Shown piece by piece: positions 49,863 through 58,377 of a DNA stretch of 64,000 nucleotides (within the stretch, counting starts at the first letter, position 1; every line of letters starts with the position of its first letter). Below the pieces are notes generated by a model, which was not told the origin of the DNA, searched no databases, and saw nothing but the letters and a program-made list of their open reading frames with translations. Source of the stretch: Actinomadura latina NBRC 106108 (GTDB lineage: Bacteria > Actinomycetota > Actinomycetes > Streptosporangiales > Streptosporangiaceae); the NCBI RefSeq assembly GCF_001552195.1, contig NZ_BCQS01000001.1:1-64000 (forward strand), read 5' to 3'. A program made the translations under genes and the position numbers.

Positions 49863-50873
49863 TCAGGCGAGGGACTCGTCGGCGTCCGACCGGTGCGGCA
49901 CCTGCTCCGCCGGGACGGTGCCCATGCGTCCGGCCTGGAAGTCCTCGAAGGCCTGGACGATCTCCTCGCGGGTGTTCATCACGAACGGCCCGTACCGGGC
50001 GACCGGCTCGCGGATCGGCAGCCCGCCCAGAACCAGGATCTCCCACCCGTTCGCGCTGGCCAGCGGCTGGCTGTCGGCGGCGCGGACGACGAGCCCGTCC
50101 CCGTCGCCCTTGTGGTGGGAGCCGGCGAACACGGCGAGCTGCCCCTCGTCCAGCCCGACCTCCTCGGCGCCCGCCGTCCCGCGTCCGGACAGGACGTAGA
50201 CGAGGGCGTTGAAGTCGCGCGGCCAGGGCAGCGCGAGCCGCGCGCCGGGCGCGACCGTCGCGTGCAGGTAGTTGATCGGCGTGTAGGTGACGCCAGGGCC
50301 GTCGTACCCGGCGAGCGACCCGGCGATGACGCGGACGAGCGACGACCCGTCGTCGGCGGCCAGCAGCTTGACGTCGCGGGCCTTGATGTCCTGGTAGCGC
50401 GGCGGCAGCCACTTCTGCTCGCGCGGCAGGTTCACCCAGAGCTGGATGCCGTGGAACAGCCCGCCCTTGGCGACCATCTCGGGCGGCGGCTGCTCGATGT
50501 GCTGGATCCCGGACGCCGCCGTCATCCACTGGGTGGCGCCGTCGGAGATCAGGCCGCCGCCGCCGGTCGTGTCCTGGTGCTGGAAGGCTCCGTCGATGAT
50601 GTAGGTGACCGTCTCGAACCCGCGATGCGGATGCCAAGGGGTACCCTTCGCCTCGCCTGGCGCGTACTCGACGGCGCCCATGTGGTCGAGGAGCAGGAAG
50701 GGGTCGGCCAGGGCCAGGTCGATGCCCGGGAAGGGCCGCCTGACCTGGAATCCCTCGCCTTCGAGGTGACGCTTGGCGGTCACGACCTTCGCGACCCGGC
50801 GCCAGTCGGTCCCGGTCTCCGGCAGCAGCGGGAGGCGGGGCAGGGTCAGCGGGTCGGCCATCACGGCAGGCAT
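49863..50873 (-). CDS. Pirin-family protein
   Basis: 336 residues from ATG 50873 (GGGGAG 5 nt upstream). Two-cupin pirin architecture with the N-terminal metal site: PFLLLDHMG, 'WHPHRGFETVTYIIDGAFQHQDTTGG' and 'QWMTAASGIQHIEQP' supply the His and Glu ligands. It ends 'FVMNTREEIVQAFEDFQAGRMGTVP'. Pirins act as quercetinases or redox-linked regulators. Divergent from a MarR gene, with two operators between them; likely induced by oxidants or quinones. Confidence 0.92.
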   Translation of the reverse strand: MPAVMADPLTLPRLPLLPETGTDWRRVAKVVTAKRHLEGEGFQVRRPFPGIDLALADPFLLLDHMGAVEYAPGEAKGTPWHPHRGFETVTYIIDGAFQHQDTTGGGGLISDGATQWMTAASGIQHIEQPPPEMVAKGGLFHGIQLWVNLPREQKWLPPRYQDIKARDVKLLAADDGSSLVRVIAGSLAGYDGPGVTYTPINYLHATVAPGARLALPWPRDFNALVYVLSGRGTAGAEEVGLDEGQLAVFAGSHHKGDGDGLVVRAADSQPLASANGWEILVLGGLPIREPVARYGPFVMNTREEIVQAFEDFQAGRMGTVPAEQVPHRSDADESLA

Positions 50874-50933
50874 GGGATCTCCCCTCATTCGGGTGCCCCG
50901 TCCCGGCCGGGCGGTGCACTGCCTCGTGCAACG

Positions 50934-51035
50934 TAGTTGATGTTTCAACTATTTCCGCGGACGGAGGCGGCGTCCCGTCCTGCTACCGTGAAGATAGCGC
51001 GCACTAGTTGAATATTCAACATATCGTTCTATACT
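50934..51035. promoter_or_regulatory. Two MarR operators between pirin and marR, with a marR promoter
   Basis: TAGTTGA-TGTT-TCAACTA (50934-50951) and GTTGAATATTCAAC (51007-51020, inside TAGTTGAATATTCAACATA) are related palindromes. A TATACT -10-like box (51030-51035) lies 7 nt before ATG 51043, so the MarR mRNA is probably leaderless and repressed by the second operator. Confidence 0.75.
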
Positions 51036-51042
51036 TTCCGGT

Positions 51043-51504
51043 ATGAGCGAACCTCGCTGGCTCGATGCCACCCAGCAGCGCGATTGGCGGGCATACGTGG
51101 ACGGCAGCGTCCGGCTCACCGAGATCATGGACCGGGACCTCAAGACCAAGCACGGCCTGTCGGTGTCGGAGTACGAGATCCTCGTCCGGTTGTCGGAGGC
51201 GCCCGAGCGGCGGCTGCGGATGGCGGAGCTCGCCGAGAACGCCAGCCAGTCCCGCAGCCGGCTGTCGCACACCTGCTCCCGCCTGGAGACCAAGGGCCTG
51301 GTCAAGCGGGACAGCTGCCCCAACGACAAGCGCGGCGTCTTCGCGCACCTCACCGACGAGGGTTTCGCGGCGCTCGAACGCGCCGCCCGCGACCACGTCG
51401 AGACCGTCCGGACGTTCTTCATCGACGTGATCGAACCCGAGGACCTCGAAGCGATCGGGCGCGCGTTCGGCCTCGTCCTGAAGCGCGTCGGGCCCGCGAC
51501 CTGA
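51043..51504 (+). CDS. MarR-family transcriptional regulator
   Basis: 153 residues. Winged HTH: LSVSEYEILVRLSEAPERRLRMAELAENASQSRSRLSHTCSRLETKGLVKRDSCPNDKRGVFAHLTDEG. Two cysteines (HTCSRL, RDSCPND) could sense oxidants. It almost certainly represses the divergent pirin gene and itself through the palindromes between them. It ends exactly at the convergent stop of the next gene, with no gap. Confidence 0.9.
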   Translation: MSEPRWLDATQQRDWRAYVDGSVRLTEIMDRDLKTKHGLSVSEYEILVRLSEAPERRLRMAELAENASQSRSRLSHTCSRLETKGLVKRDSCPNDKRGVFAHLTDEGFAALERAARDHVETVRTFFIDVIEPEDLEAIGRAFGLVLKRVGPAT

Positions 51505-51927
51505 TCACAGCGGGACGGTCACCCCGGTCAGGAACCCGACCGACACCAGGGTCAGGAACCCCCAGGCGAGCATCATGCCGATGCCGAACGTCCGCCACCG
51601 GCCGCCGACCTGCCAGACGAGCAGCCCGCCGAGCCCGAACGCCAGCAGCAGCAGCGTGATGAACTGCGGCAGCAGGCTCGGGCGGCGGCTCATCATCAGC
51701 GGCGCCCACATCATCACGAGATCGACGAACACGAACACGACGAAGCCCGCCGCCAGCGCCTTCACGTCCCGGCCGAGGAACGCCCGCGCGCGCTCGGCGA
51801 GCACCTGCGCCTTGTCCGTCGGCAATCGCGGCTCCGCAGCCGCCCCCTGCTCGACCTCCACATTGTGCGCCACGGCGAAGATCTCGTCTCCGAGGCTTGG
51901 GAGGTCGCTCTCCTGAGCTTCCGCCAT
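51505..51927 (-). CDS. Small membrane protein, three helices
   Basis: 140 residues from ATG 51927 (GGGAG 5 nt upstream; ATG 51963 lacks a good site). The cytoplasmic N-terminus (LPSLGDEIFAVAHNVEVEQG...) is followed by membrane segments AAGFVVFVFVDLVMMWAPLMM, FITLLLLAFGLGGLLVW and a third near FGIGMMLAWGFLTLVSVGFL. No family recognised. Single gene. Confidence 0.7.
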   Translation of the reverse strand: MAEAQESDLPSLGDEIFAVAHNVEVEQGAAAEPRLPTDKAQVLAERARAFLGRDVKALAAGFVVFVFVDLVMMWAPLMMSRRPSLLPQFITLLLLAFGLGGLLVWQVGGRWRTFGIGMMLAWGFLTLVSVGFLTGVTVPL

Positions 51928-52079
51928 CCCGGCTCCCTGGGACCGGACGTCACCGGACGACATGCCCGGCGGTCGAACGAAGGTCCACGCCGCCCCTATC
52001 CGGTGGGCGCACCCTCAAACGCACCGTAGCGAACTAACGGTGCCACGCGAGCACCTCCAGGCCTGCGTATGCTGCAAAG

Positions 52080-52820
52080 ATGCCAGGTAGAGGGCCGATC
52101 TTCAGCGCGACTTTCCTCGGCGTCCTGCTCACGGCGGCGCTCGCGGCGGCCGGATGTGGCCGCGGCTCCGACGACTCGGGCGAGTCGCCGGCCGCGACCC
52201 CGCCCACCGCGTCCGGGACGGCCGCGTCGCCGTCGGCGTCCCCGTCGGAGCAGGGCTTCCGTGCCGACGTCAAGAAGGTGACCGCCGGCGACCTGAAGTC
52301 GTCCTGGCGGAAGGGCTGCCCCGTGGCGCCGTCCGGGCTCCGGATGATCGAGATGACCTACTGGGGCATGGACGACAAGCCGCACACCGGCGGACGGCTC
52401 GTCGTCAACGCCAAGGCGGCCGACGACCTCGTCTCCGTCTTCAAGAAGCTGTACAAGATGAAGTACCCGATCGAGCGCATGGAGCCGGTCGACAAGTACG
52501 GCGGCAGCGACTTCGACTCGATCGAGGCGAACAACACCTCCGCCTTCAACTGCCGCAACGCGACCGGGTCGAGTTCGTTCTCCCAGCACGCGTACGGCCT
52601 CGCCGTCGACATCAACCCCTGCCAGAACCCCTACGTCTACGCGGACGGGCGCATCGCCCACAAGTCCTGCACGAAGTACAAGAACCGCAAGCTCGACGCG
52701 CCCGGCCTGATCCACGCCGGCGACAAGGTCGTGAAGGCGTTCGCCTCGATCGGCTGGGGCTGGGGCGGCGCCTGGAGCGGCGCCAAGGACTACCAGCACT
52801 TCAGCGGCAGCGGCCGCTGA
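52080..52820 (+). CDS. Lipoprotein with M15-type (VanY-like) D-Ala-D-Ala carboxypeptidase domain
   Basis: 246 residues. A lipoprotein signal ends in LAAAGC (Cys26). A Ser/Pro/Ala linker and a peptidase M15 domain follow: MIEMTYWGMD, 'SQHAYGLAVDINP' (zinc His and Asp) and 'GAKDYQHFS' (third ligand His). It probably trims peptidoglycan stem peptides at the outer membrane face. A weak SD precedes ATG 52080. Confidence 0.9.
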   Translation: MPGRGPIFSATFLGVLLTAALAAAGCGRGSDDSGESPAATPPTASGTAASPSASPSEQGFRADVKKVTAGDLKSSWRKGCPVAPSGLRMIEMTYWGMDDKPHTGGRLVVNAKAADDLVSVFKKLYKMKYPIERMEPVDKYGGSDFDSIEANNTSAFNCRNATGSSSFSQHAYGLAVDINPCQNPYVYADGRIAHKSCTKYKNRKLDAPGLIHAGDKVVKAFASIGWGWGGAWSGAKDYQHFSGSGR

Positions 52821-52851
52821 GCCCGGCGCCCTGGCCGGGCCCTCCGGCGTC

Positions 52852-53019
52852 CTAGCCGAGCGCCATGATCGCGACCGCCAGGACCGCGATGACCGCCACC
52901 ACGGCGATCGCGCCGACGATCAGGCCGACGTTCGGCCCGGACTTCTGCGGCTGCGCCTGGCTGGCGAAGTTCTGGAACTGGTGCGTCGTACCCGCCGGAT
53001 CATTCGGTGTCTGCGACAT
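52852..53019 (-). CDS. Small single-pass membrane protein
   Basis: 55 residues: a Gln/Asn-rich N-terminus (SQTPNDPAGTTHQFQNF) and one C-terminal membrane helix (VGLIVGAIAVVAVIAVLAVAIMAL). No ribosome-binding site is visible; a TACCCT -10-like box 7 nt before ATG 53019 suggests a leaderless mRNA. No family recognised. Confidence 0.6.
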   Translation of the reverse strand: MSQTPNDPAGTTHQFQNFASQAQPQKSGPNVGLIVGAIAVVAVIAVLAVAIMALG

Positions 53020-53105
53020 GCCGAAGAGGGTAACGGATGACTTATGCCAGAGTCGCCCACCTTGCGGCGGCCGGGGGTTCCAGGGGGTCGCCCCCGACTC
53101 CGGAG

Positions 53106-53194
53106 CGGAGAGTGTGGGATTCGAACCCACGAGGACTGTCCCCAGCCCTGGGCGCTTTCAAGGCGCCTGCACTAGTCCACTATGCGAACTCTCC
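53106..53194 (-). tRNA. tRNA-Ser (anticodon UGA)
   Basis: An 89-nt minus-strand cloverleaf. Acceptor stem GGAGAGT / ACTCTCC with discriminator G; anticodon loop CTTGAAA (anticodon TGA, reads UCA) on a GGCGC stem; the long variable arm is typical of tRNA-Ser; T arm GGGTTCGAATCCC. CCA is not encoded. Confidence 0.95.
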
Positions 53195-53220
53195 CGGTGG
53201 CCGGCGGCTCCCGGCCACCG
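53195..53220 (-). terminator. Hairpin abutting the tRNA-Ser 5' end
   Basis: CGGTGGCCGG / CCGGCCACCG, perfect 10-bp stem with a 6-nt loop, immediately upstream of the tRNA and downstream of the cupin gene. It may end cupin transcripts or mark processing of a joint transcript. Confidence 0.55.
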
Positions 53221-53316
53221 ACCACGATAGCGGTCGCGGGGGGCTGCCTTCGACCGCGTATCGGGAGTTCAGCCGAGTGCGACGGCGGCGTGGACGTCGA
53301 GCCGCGGCCGGGTCTC

Positions 53317-53694
53317 CTACGGCTCCTCGGGGACGCGGTAGCCGGGAATGGACGGCCAGCGGACCGTCAGGACGACCGACTCCTCCTCGGCCTCCCACGA
53401 ATGGTCGACGCCGCGTCCCCAGACCACGTAGTCGCCCTGCTCGGCGAGCACCACGTTCCGTCCGGGGAACTCCAGGCGGAACCGGCCGCTGATCAGGATG
53501 AGCAGGGCCGTGCGCTTCTCCCCGTCCGTCCACTGGGCGCGCCGCTCCCCCTTGGGGTGGACGCCCCACTTGATCTCGACCTCGTCGCTGTGCCGGAGAT
53601 CGCCGGCGGGCTTGAAGTGCCCGAGCAGCCAGCCCCGGTCACCGGCCGCGTCCGGTCCGGCCTTGCCGACGTACAAGCCATCGCCGTCAGTCAC
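53317..53694 (-). CDS. Cupin-domain protein
   Basis: 125 residues. The single cupin barrel has KWGVHPKGERRAQWTDGEKRTALLILISGRFRLEFPGRNVVLAEQGDYVVWGRGVDHSWEAEEESVVLTVRWPS: the glycine loop 'ISGRF', an HSW-type second motif and one likely metal His. Substrate unknown. It lies 24 nt downstream of the ParA/MinD-like gene on the same strand and may be cotranscribed. Confidence 0.8.
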   Translation of the reverse strand: MTDGDGLYVGKAGPDAAGDRGWLLGHFKPAGDLRHSDEVEIKWGVHPKGERRAQWTDGEKRTALLILISGRFRLEFPGRNVVLAEQGDYVVWGRGVDHSWEAEEESVVLTVRWPSIPGYRVPEEP

Positions 53695-53718
53695 GGAACG
53701 TGACCTTACCGTCCGTCC

Positions 53719-55779
53719 TCAGGACTGGGGCGGGCGCTGGAAGGCGAAGCCGTCGCCGACGACGGCGGCCAGGGTCAGGTACGCCTCGCGGGTGGCGGGG
53801 GCGAGCTGCTCCAGCTCGACCTCGGCGCCCTCCTCCAGGTGGTCGTCGTAGGGGATGCGGACGACGGCGCGGCAGCGGCTCTCGAAGTGCGCCTGCAGCT
53901 TGTCGAGGTCGACCTGGCTGCGGGTGCGGTTGCGGACCATCGACAGGACGACGACGCCGTTGCGGACGAGGTGCCCGTGGTCGTGCGCCTCCAGCCAGTC
54001 GAGGGTCGCGCTCGCGGACCGGGCGCCGTCCACCGACGGGGAGCTGACCAGGACGAGCTGGTCGGCGAGGGCCAGTACGCCCGACATGGCGGAGTGCAGC
54101 AGCCCGGTGCCGCAGTCGGTGATGCAGACCGAGTAGTACTGCTCCAGGACGACGGCGACGGCGGCGTAGTCCTCGGCGGAGAACGCCTCGCTGACCGCCG
54201 GGTCGCGGTCGGACGCGAGGATCTCCAGCCGCGCCTCGTTCTGCGACGTGAACGCGCGCACGTCGGCGTAGCGGCTGATCTGGTCGCGGTTGTTGAGCAG
54301 GTCGCGGACGGTCGCGGCCGTCTCCAGCCGGACCTTGTCCGAGAGCGTCCCGCGGTCGGGGTTGGCGTCGACCGCGATGACCCGGTCGCCGCGGAAGGAG
54401 CCGAGCATCGAGCCCAGGCCGGTCGTGGTGGTCGTCTTGCCGACGCCGCCCTTCAGCGACATGACCGCGACCCGGTGGTGGCCGCCGGCCACGGGGGTGC
54501 GGGCGCGCGCGATCAGGTCCTTGCGGCGCAGCTCGTACTGCGACTCGCCGGGGTGGATGCTGCCCGCGGTCGCCTTGTAGACGGCGCGCCGCCACCCCGA
54601 GGACGGCGCGATGCGGCGCTCGCCCAGGAGGTTCTCGGAGCTGAGGCTGTCGGAGTCCTGCGGCTGCTGCGGCGGGGCGGCGTGCCCCGGCGGGATCATC
54701 TGCCCCTGCTGCGGCCCGGCCGGGTAGCCGTACCCCTGGTAGGGCTGCCCCGTGTTCGGGTCGACGGGCATGTACGGCTGCCCGGTGTTGGGGTCGACCT
54801 GCAGGTAGGGCTGCGCGACGGCGTTGGGGTCCGGCGGGTACGGCTGGCCCGTGTTCGGGTCGACCTGCACGTACGGTTGCCCGGTGTTCGGGTCGACCGG
54901 CTGGTAGGACTGCCCCGTGTTCGGGTCGACCTGGGCGTACGGCTGACCCGTGGTCGGGTCGAACTGGGCATACGGCTGGCCGCTGGTCGGATCGGCCGGC
55001 GGGTACGGCTGGGCCGTGGTCGGATCGGCCGGCGGGTATTGCTGGCCGGTGGTGGGGTCGGCCGGCGGGTACTGCTGCGGCGGGTACTGCTGGACGTTCT
55101 GGTCGGGTGCGTAGGGCGGGGCCGCGTTCGGGTCCGCCGGGGGGAACTGCTGCTGGACGGTGCCGTTCACGTCCTGCGGGGGTCCGGCCTCGGGGGCGAG
55201 CGGGCGGCCCGTGTTCGGGTCGATCGGCACGTACGGCTGCCCGGAGGCGTCGGTGTCCTGCGGGTAGGGCTGCCCGGTGGCGGGGTCGATCGGCTGGTAC
55301 TGCCCGCCGGCGTCCTGGCGCGCGAACTGCTCGGGCGGGTACGGCGGCAGCTGGTCGAGGGGCGGCGCGGCGTTGCCGTTGGCGTCGTACGGCGACTGCT
55401 GCGAAGGGGGCGACTGCTGTGAAGAGGGCGGGGCCTGGGACGGGTCGTAGGCCGGGGCCGGGTAGTACGGCGGCGGCAGCATCCCCCCGTCGAACGGCTG
55501 CGGCATGGGGGCGCCCTCGTAGGGCGGGGGCTGCGGGGGGCCGTAGCCCGTGTTCTCCGGGGCTCCCTGGAAGGCGGGCGGCGCGGCCAGCCACGGGTTG
55601 TCGTCCGGGGCGGGCGACGGAGGCGGCGGCGGAGGCGGCGGGGCGTTCTCCTGCTGGGCGGGGGCCGGTCGCGCCCCTTGCTCGCCCTGGGGGGACGGTT
55701 CCGCCGTGTCCTCGCTCATCGCGTCGAGAGAAGCGAGACGCTCCTCCAGGGAGCGCCCGTCGTGCTCGTTCCTCGCCAC
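53719..55779 (-). CDS. MinD/ParA-like ATPase with long Pro/Gln repeat N-terminus
   Basis: 686 residues; GTG 55779 has GGGGGAAG 5 nt upstream. About 400 N-terminal residues are a disordered P/Q/Y/D-rich region with about ten tandem D-P-N-T-G-Q-P-Y repeats. The rest is a MinD/ParA ATPase: the deviant Walker A VMSLKGGVGKTTTTTGLGS, 'RVIAVDANPDRGTLSDKV' (Walker A' Asp) and 'VCITDCGTGLLHSAMSGVLALADQLVLVSSPSVDGARSA'. In actinobacteria such tailed ATPases are often linked to type VII secretion or polar positioning; no secretion genes are visible here. Confidence 0.85.
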   Translation of the reverse strand: MARNEHDGRSLEERLASLDAMSEDTAEPSPQGEQGARPAPAQQENAPPPPPPPPSPAPDDNPWLAAPPAFQGAPENTGYGPPQPPPYEGAPMPQPFDGGMLPPPYYPAPAYDPSQAPPSSQQSPPSQQSPYDANGNAAPPLDQLPPYPPEQFARQDAGGQYQPIDPATGQPYPQDTDASGQPYVPIDPNTGRPLAPEAGPPQDVNGTVQQQFPPADPNAAPPYAPDQNVQQYPPQQYPPADPTTGQQYPPADPTTAQPYPPADPTSGQPYAQFDPTTGQPYAQVDPNTGQSYQPVDPNTGQPYVQVDPNTGQPYPPDPNAVAQPYLQVDPNTGQPYMPVDPNTGQPYQGYGYPAGPQQGQMIPPGHAAPPQQPQDSDSLSSENLLGERRIAPSSGWRRAVYKATAGSIHPGESQYELRRKDLIARARTPVAGGHHRVAVMSLKGGVGKTTTTTGLGSMLGSFRGDRVIAVDANPDRGTLSDKVRLETAATVRDLLNNRDQISRYADVRAFTSQNEARLEILASDRDPAVSEAFSAEDYAAVAVVLEQYYSVCITDCGTGLLHSAMSGVLALADQLVLVSSPSVDGARSASATLDWLEAHDHGHLVRNGVVVLSMVRNRTRSQVDLDKLQAHFESRCRAVVRIPYDDHLEEGAEVELEQLAPATREAYLTLAAVVGDGFAFQRPPQS
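54735..55294 (-). repeat. Tandem repeats coding (V/Q)-D-P-N-T-G-Q-P-Y units
   Basis: About eleven imperfect copies of a roughly 30-bp unit within the ATPase gene (D-P-A/N/T-T-G-Q-P/Q-Y). It is coding, but likely length-variable between strains. Confidence 0.8.
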
Positions 55780-55937
55780 CGTTCTTCCCCCTCGGGCACG
55801 CCTCTGATGATCAACACGGTGCAGGTGGGCAAACCGATCCCCACGCAGGATACCCATGACCCACTAGCACGCATCCCCCGTGTAGATCGGGCTTGGGGCG
55901 GCAAAGCGGGGGTGCGGCGCCCGGTAGCGTGATCGGT

Positions 55938-56894
55938 ATGCATGCCATCGTGATCCGCGAGCCGGGCGGCGCCGACGTCCTCGAATGGACGCGTGTCCCC
56001 GACCCGCGACCGGAGCCGGGCGAGGTGCTGATCGAGGTGGCGGCGAGCGCGGTCAACCGCGCCGACGTCATGCAGCGGCAGGGCTTCTACCCGCCGCCCG
56101 CGGGCGCGCCCCCGTACCCGGGCCTGGAGGTGTCCGGACGGGTCGCCGAACTGGGCGCGGACGTCACCGGGGTGAACACCGGCGACGAGGTGTGCGCGCT
56201 GCTGGCCGGGGGAGGGTACGCCGAACGGGTCGCGGTGCCCGCCGCGCAGGTGCTTCCGGTGCCGCGCGGGGTGGACGTCGCGGCGGCGGCCGGACTCCCG
56301 GAGGTCGCGTGCACGGTGTGGTCGAACGTTTTCCAGCTCGGCGGGCTGCGCGAAGGCGAGACGCTCCTCGTCCACGGCGGCGGCAGCGGCATCGGCACGT
56401 TCGCGATCCAGCTCGCGAAGGCGCGCGGCGCGCGGGTCGTGACGACCGTGGGCAGCGAGGAGAAGGCCGCCCGCTGCCGCGAACTCGGCGCGGACGTCAC
56501 CGTGAACTACCGCGAGGACGACTTCGTCGGCAGCGGCCCGTACGACGTGATCCTCGACCTGATCGGCGCCAAGTACCTGGCGCGGAACGTGGAAGCGCTC
56601 GCCATCGGCGGACGGCTGATGGTGATCGGCCTGCAGGGCGGCGCGAAGGCGGAGCTGGACCTCGGCACGCTGCTGCGCAAGCGGGCGCTGGTGCACGCGA
56701 CGACGCTGCGGGCCCGTCCCCCGGAGGAGAAGGCGGAGATCGTCGCCGGGGTCCGCGAGCACGTGTGGCCGCTGCTGGAGTCGGGGAAGGTCCGGCCCGT
56801 CATCGACCGGAGCTTCCCCATGGCGGACGCGGCGCGCGCGCACGAGCTGCTCGAAGAGAGCGGTCACGTCGGCAAGATCTTGTTGACCGTGTGA
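55938..56894 (+). CDS. Zinc-binding-dehydrogenase-family quinone oxidoreductase
   Basis: 318 residues from ATG 55938; a TAGCGT box about 9 nt upstream suggests a leaderless mRNA. MDR superfamily, QOR/PIG3-type: 'VNRADVMQRQGFYPPPAG', 'PYPGLEVSGRVAELG', the NADPH motif LLVHGGGSGIGTFAIQLAKARGARV and a C-terminal 'PVIDRSFPMADAARAHELLEESGHVGKILLTV'. It reduces quinones or enones with NADPH; no structural zinc site. Upstream of bpa by 13 nt, so probably one transcript. Confidence 0.92.
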   Translation: MHAIVIREPGGADVLEWTRVPDPRPEPGEVLIEVAASAVNRADVMQRQGFYPPPAGAPPYPGLEVSGRVAELGADVTGVNTGDEVCALLAGGGYAERVAVPAAQVLPVPRGVDVAAAAGLPEVACTVWSNVFQLGGLREGETLLVHGGGSGIGTFAIQLAKARGARVVTTVGSEEKAARCRELGADVTVNYREDDFVGSGPYDVILDLIGAKYLARNVEALAIGGRLMVIGLQGGAKAELDLGTLLRKRALVHATTLRARPPEEKAEIVAGVREHVWPLLESGKVRPVIDRSFPMADAARAHELLEESGHVGKILLTV

Positions 56895-56907
56895 GGATGT
56901 GGAGTTT

Positions 56908-57450
56908 ATGAGCGAGCCTTCGAAGAACCAGTCTGAACAGGAACCGCAGGTCCTCGTGGTCGGCCCGGGCGGCATCGCCATGGAGAGCGCCGGCGAGGGC
57001 GAGTCCGAGGGCAAGTCGGTCACCGAGATGGTCGAGCAGCCCGCGAAGGTGATGCGGATCGGCGGGATGATCCGCCAGCTTCTCGAAGAGGTCAAGGCCG
57101 CCCCGCTGGACGAGGCGAGCCGGGCCCGGCTGCGGGAGATCCACAAGTCGTCCGTCAAGGAGCTGGAGGACGGCCTGGCGCCCGAACTGGTCGCGGAGCT
57201 GGAGCGGCTGTCGCTGCCGTTCACCGAGGGGGCGGTGCCGAGCGAGGCGGAGCTGCGGATCGCGCAGGCGCAGCTCGTCGGCTGGCTGGAGGGCCTGTTC
57301 CACGGCATCCAGACGACGCTGTTCGCGCAGCAGATGGCGGCGCGGGCGCAGCTGGAGCAGATGCGGCGCGCCCTGCCCGCCGGGATGATGCAGCCCCCGG
57401 AGGATGAGCAGCAGCACCCCGGCCCGCGCTCGTCCGGCCCCTACCTGTAG
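56908..57450 (+). CDS. bpa: Bacterial proteasome activator
   Basis: 180 residues (DUF2587). A flexible acidic N-terminus, then the four-helix ring-forming domain: SVTEMVEQPAKVMRIGGMIRQLLEEVKAAPLDEASRARLREIHKSSVKELEDGLAPELVAELERLSLPF, 'ELRIAQAQLVGWLEGLFHGIQTTLFAQQMAARAQLEQM'. It ends GPYL, the variant of the GQYL docking motif that opens the 20S proteasome gate. It feeds unfolded proteins to the proteasome independently of ATP. The QOR-bpa order is typical of actinobacterial chromosomes. Confidence 0.93.
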   Translation: MSEPSKNQSEQEPQVLVVGPGGIAMESAGEGESEGKSVTEMVEQPAKVMRIGGMIRQLLEEVKAAPLDEASRARLREIHKSSVKELEDGLAPELVAELERLSLPFTEGAVPSEAELRIAQAQLVGWLEGLFHGIQTTLFAQQMAARAQLEQMRRALPAGMMQPPEDEQQHPGPRSSGPYL

Positions 57451-57475
57451 GACCGCCACCTGTAGGACCGCGAAC

Positions 57476-57508
57476 CGGCCGCACCCCCGCACGGGAGGGG
57501 TGCGGCCG
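57476..57508. terminator. Bidirectional hairpin terminator
   Basis: Perfect 12-bp stem CGGCCGCACCCC / GGGGTGCGGCCG with a 9-nt loop between convergent bpa and the HAD phosphatase gene. Confidence 0.75.
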
Positions 57509-57511
57509 TCG

Positions 57512-58315
57512 CTACGGGTAGAGCTGTTCCAGCACCTCGGCGACGCCGTCGTCGTCGTTCCGGGACGTCTTGTGCGTCACGGCCGCCAGCACCAGCGGAT
57601 GCGCGTTCGCGACACCGTAGGACGTGCCCGCCCACGTGAGCATCGGCAGGTCGTTGGGCATGTCGCCGAACGCGGTGACGTCGTCCGACACGAGGCCGTG
57701 CTCGGTGCAGAGCGCGGCGAGCGCGCTCGCCTTGGTGACGCCCCGCGCGCTCATCTCCAGCAGCCCCCGCCCGGACGAGTGCGTCACCGTCACGAGGTCG
57801 CCCACCGCCTGGACGGCCTTCTCCGAGAGCGTGTCGGGGTCGGCGTCCGGGTGGAAGGCGAGCAGCTTGGTGCCGGGCCTGCTGACCAGCTCGTCGGCGT
57901 CCACGCGACGTCCGCCGAAGTCCTCGGCGTCCCAGCGGCCGAGGATGTAGCTGTTCTCGAAGTAGAACCCGGCCGGGTGCTCCACCGCGAACTGCAGCTC
58001 GGGCGAGATGCCGCGCAGCCGCCCGACCGCCTCCGCGATCACGTCCGGCCGGATCTCCCGCGTCTGCAGGACCGTCTCGGTGTGCAGGTCGTAGACGACG
58101 GCGCCGTTGGCGCAGATGGCGACGCCGTGGTGGTCGACGGCCGTGGCGACGTCCGTCATCCAGCGCGGCGGCCGGCCGGTGACCATGACGAGCATCGCCC
58201 CGGCCCGCTCGACCCGGGCCAGGGCGTCGACGGTCCGGGCGGAGATCGTGCCGTCGGAGCGCACGATCGTGCCGTCGAGGTCAGTGGCGATCACGCGCGG
58301 CGAAAGCTGGCTCAT
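57512..58315 (-). CDS. HAD-superfamily (Cof-type) hydrolase
   Basis: 267 residues. Motif I DLDGTIVRSDG (Asp nucleophile), motif II VMVTGRP, motif III Lys region 'GVTKASALAALCTEHG' and motif IV AFGDMPNDLPML. A C2-type cap lies between motifs II and III, as in YidA/Cof sugar phosphatases. It dephosphorylates a small metabolite. Downstream of serS on the same strand (62-nt gap); serS-HAD linkage is common in actinobacteria. Confidence 0.9.
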   Translation of the reverse strand: MSQLSPRVIATDLDGTIVRSDGTISARTVDALARVERAGAMLVMVTGRPPRWMTDVATAVDHHGVAICANGAVVYDLHTETVLQTREIRPDVIAEAVGRLRGISPELQFAVEHPAGFYFENSYILGRWDAEDFGGRRVDADELVSRPGTKLLAFHPDADPDTLSEKAVQAVGDLVTVTHSSGRGLLEMSARGVTKASALAALCTEHGLVSDDVTAFGDMPNDLPMLTWAGTSYGVANAHPLVLAAVTHKTSRNDDDGVAEVLEQLYP

Positions 58316-58377
58316 GTCACCTTCCTGGGCAGATGCCACAAACCATAAGCGACGCCGCCGACACCGGCGCCCCGGGG

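Noticed and set aside
54735-55294. Possible CRISPR-like array (regular ~30-bp repeats)
   Set aside because: The units have no unique spacers, stay in frame and encode D-P-N-T-G-Q-P-Y repeats of a protein.
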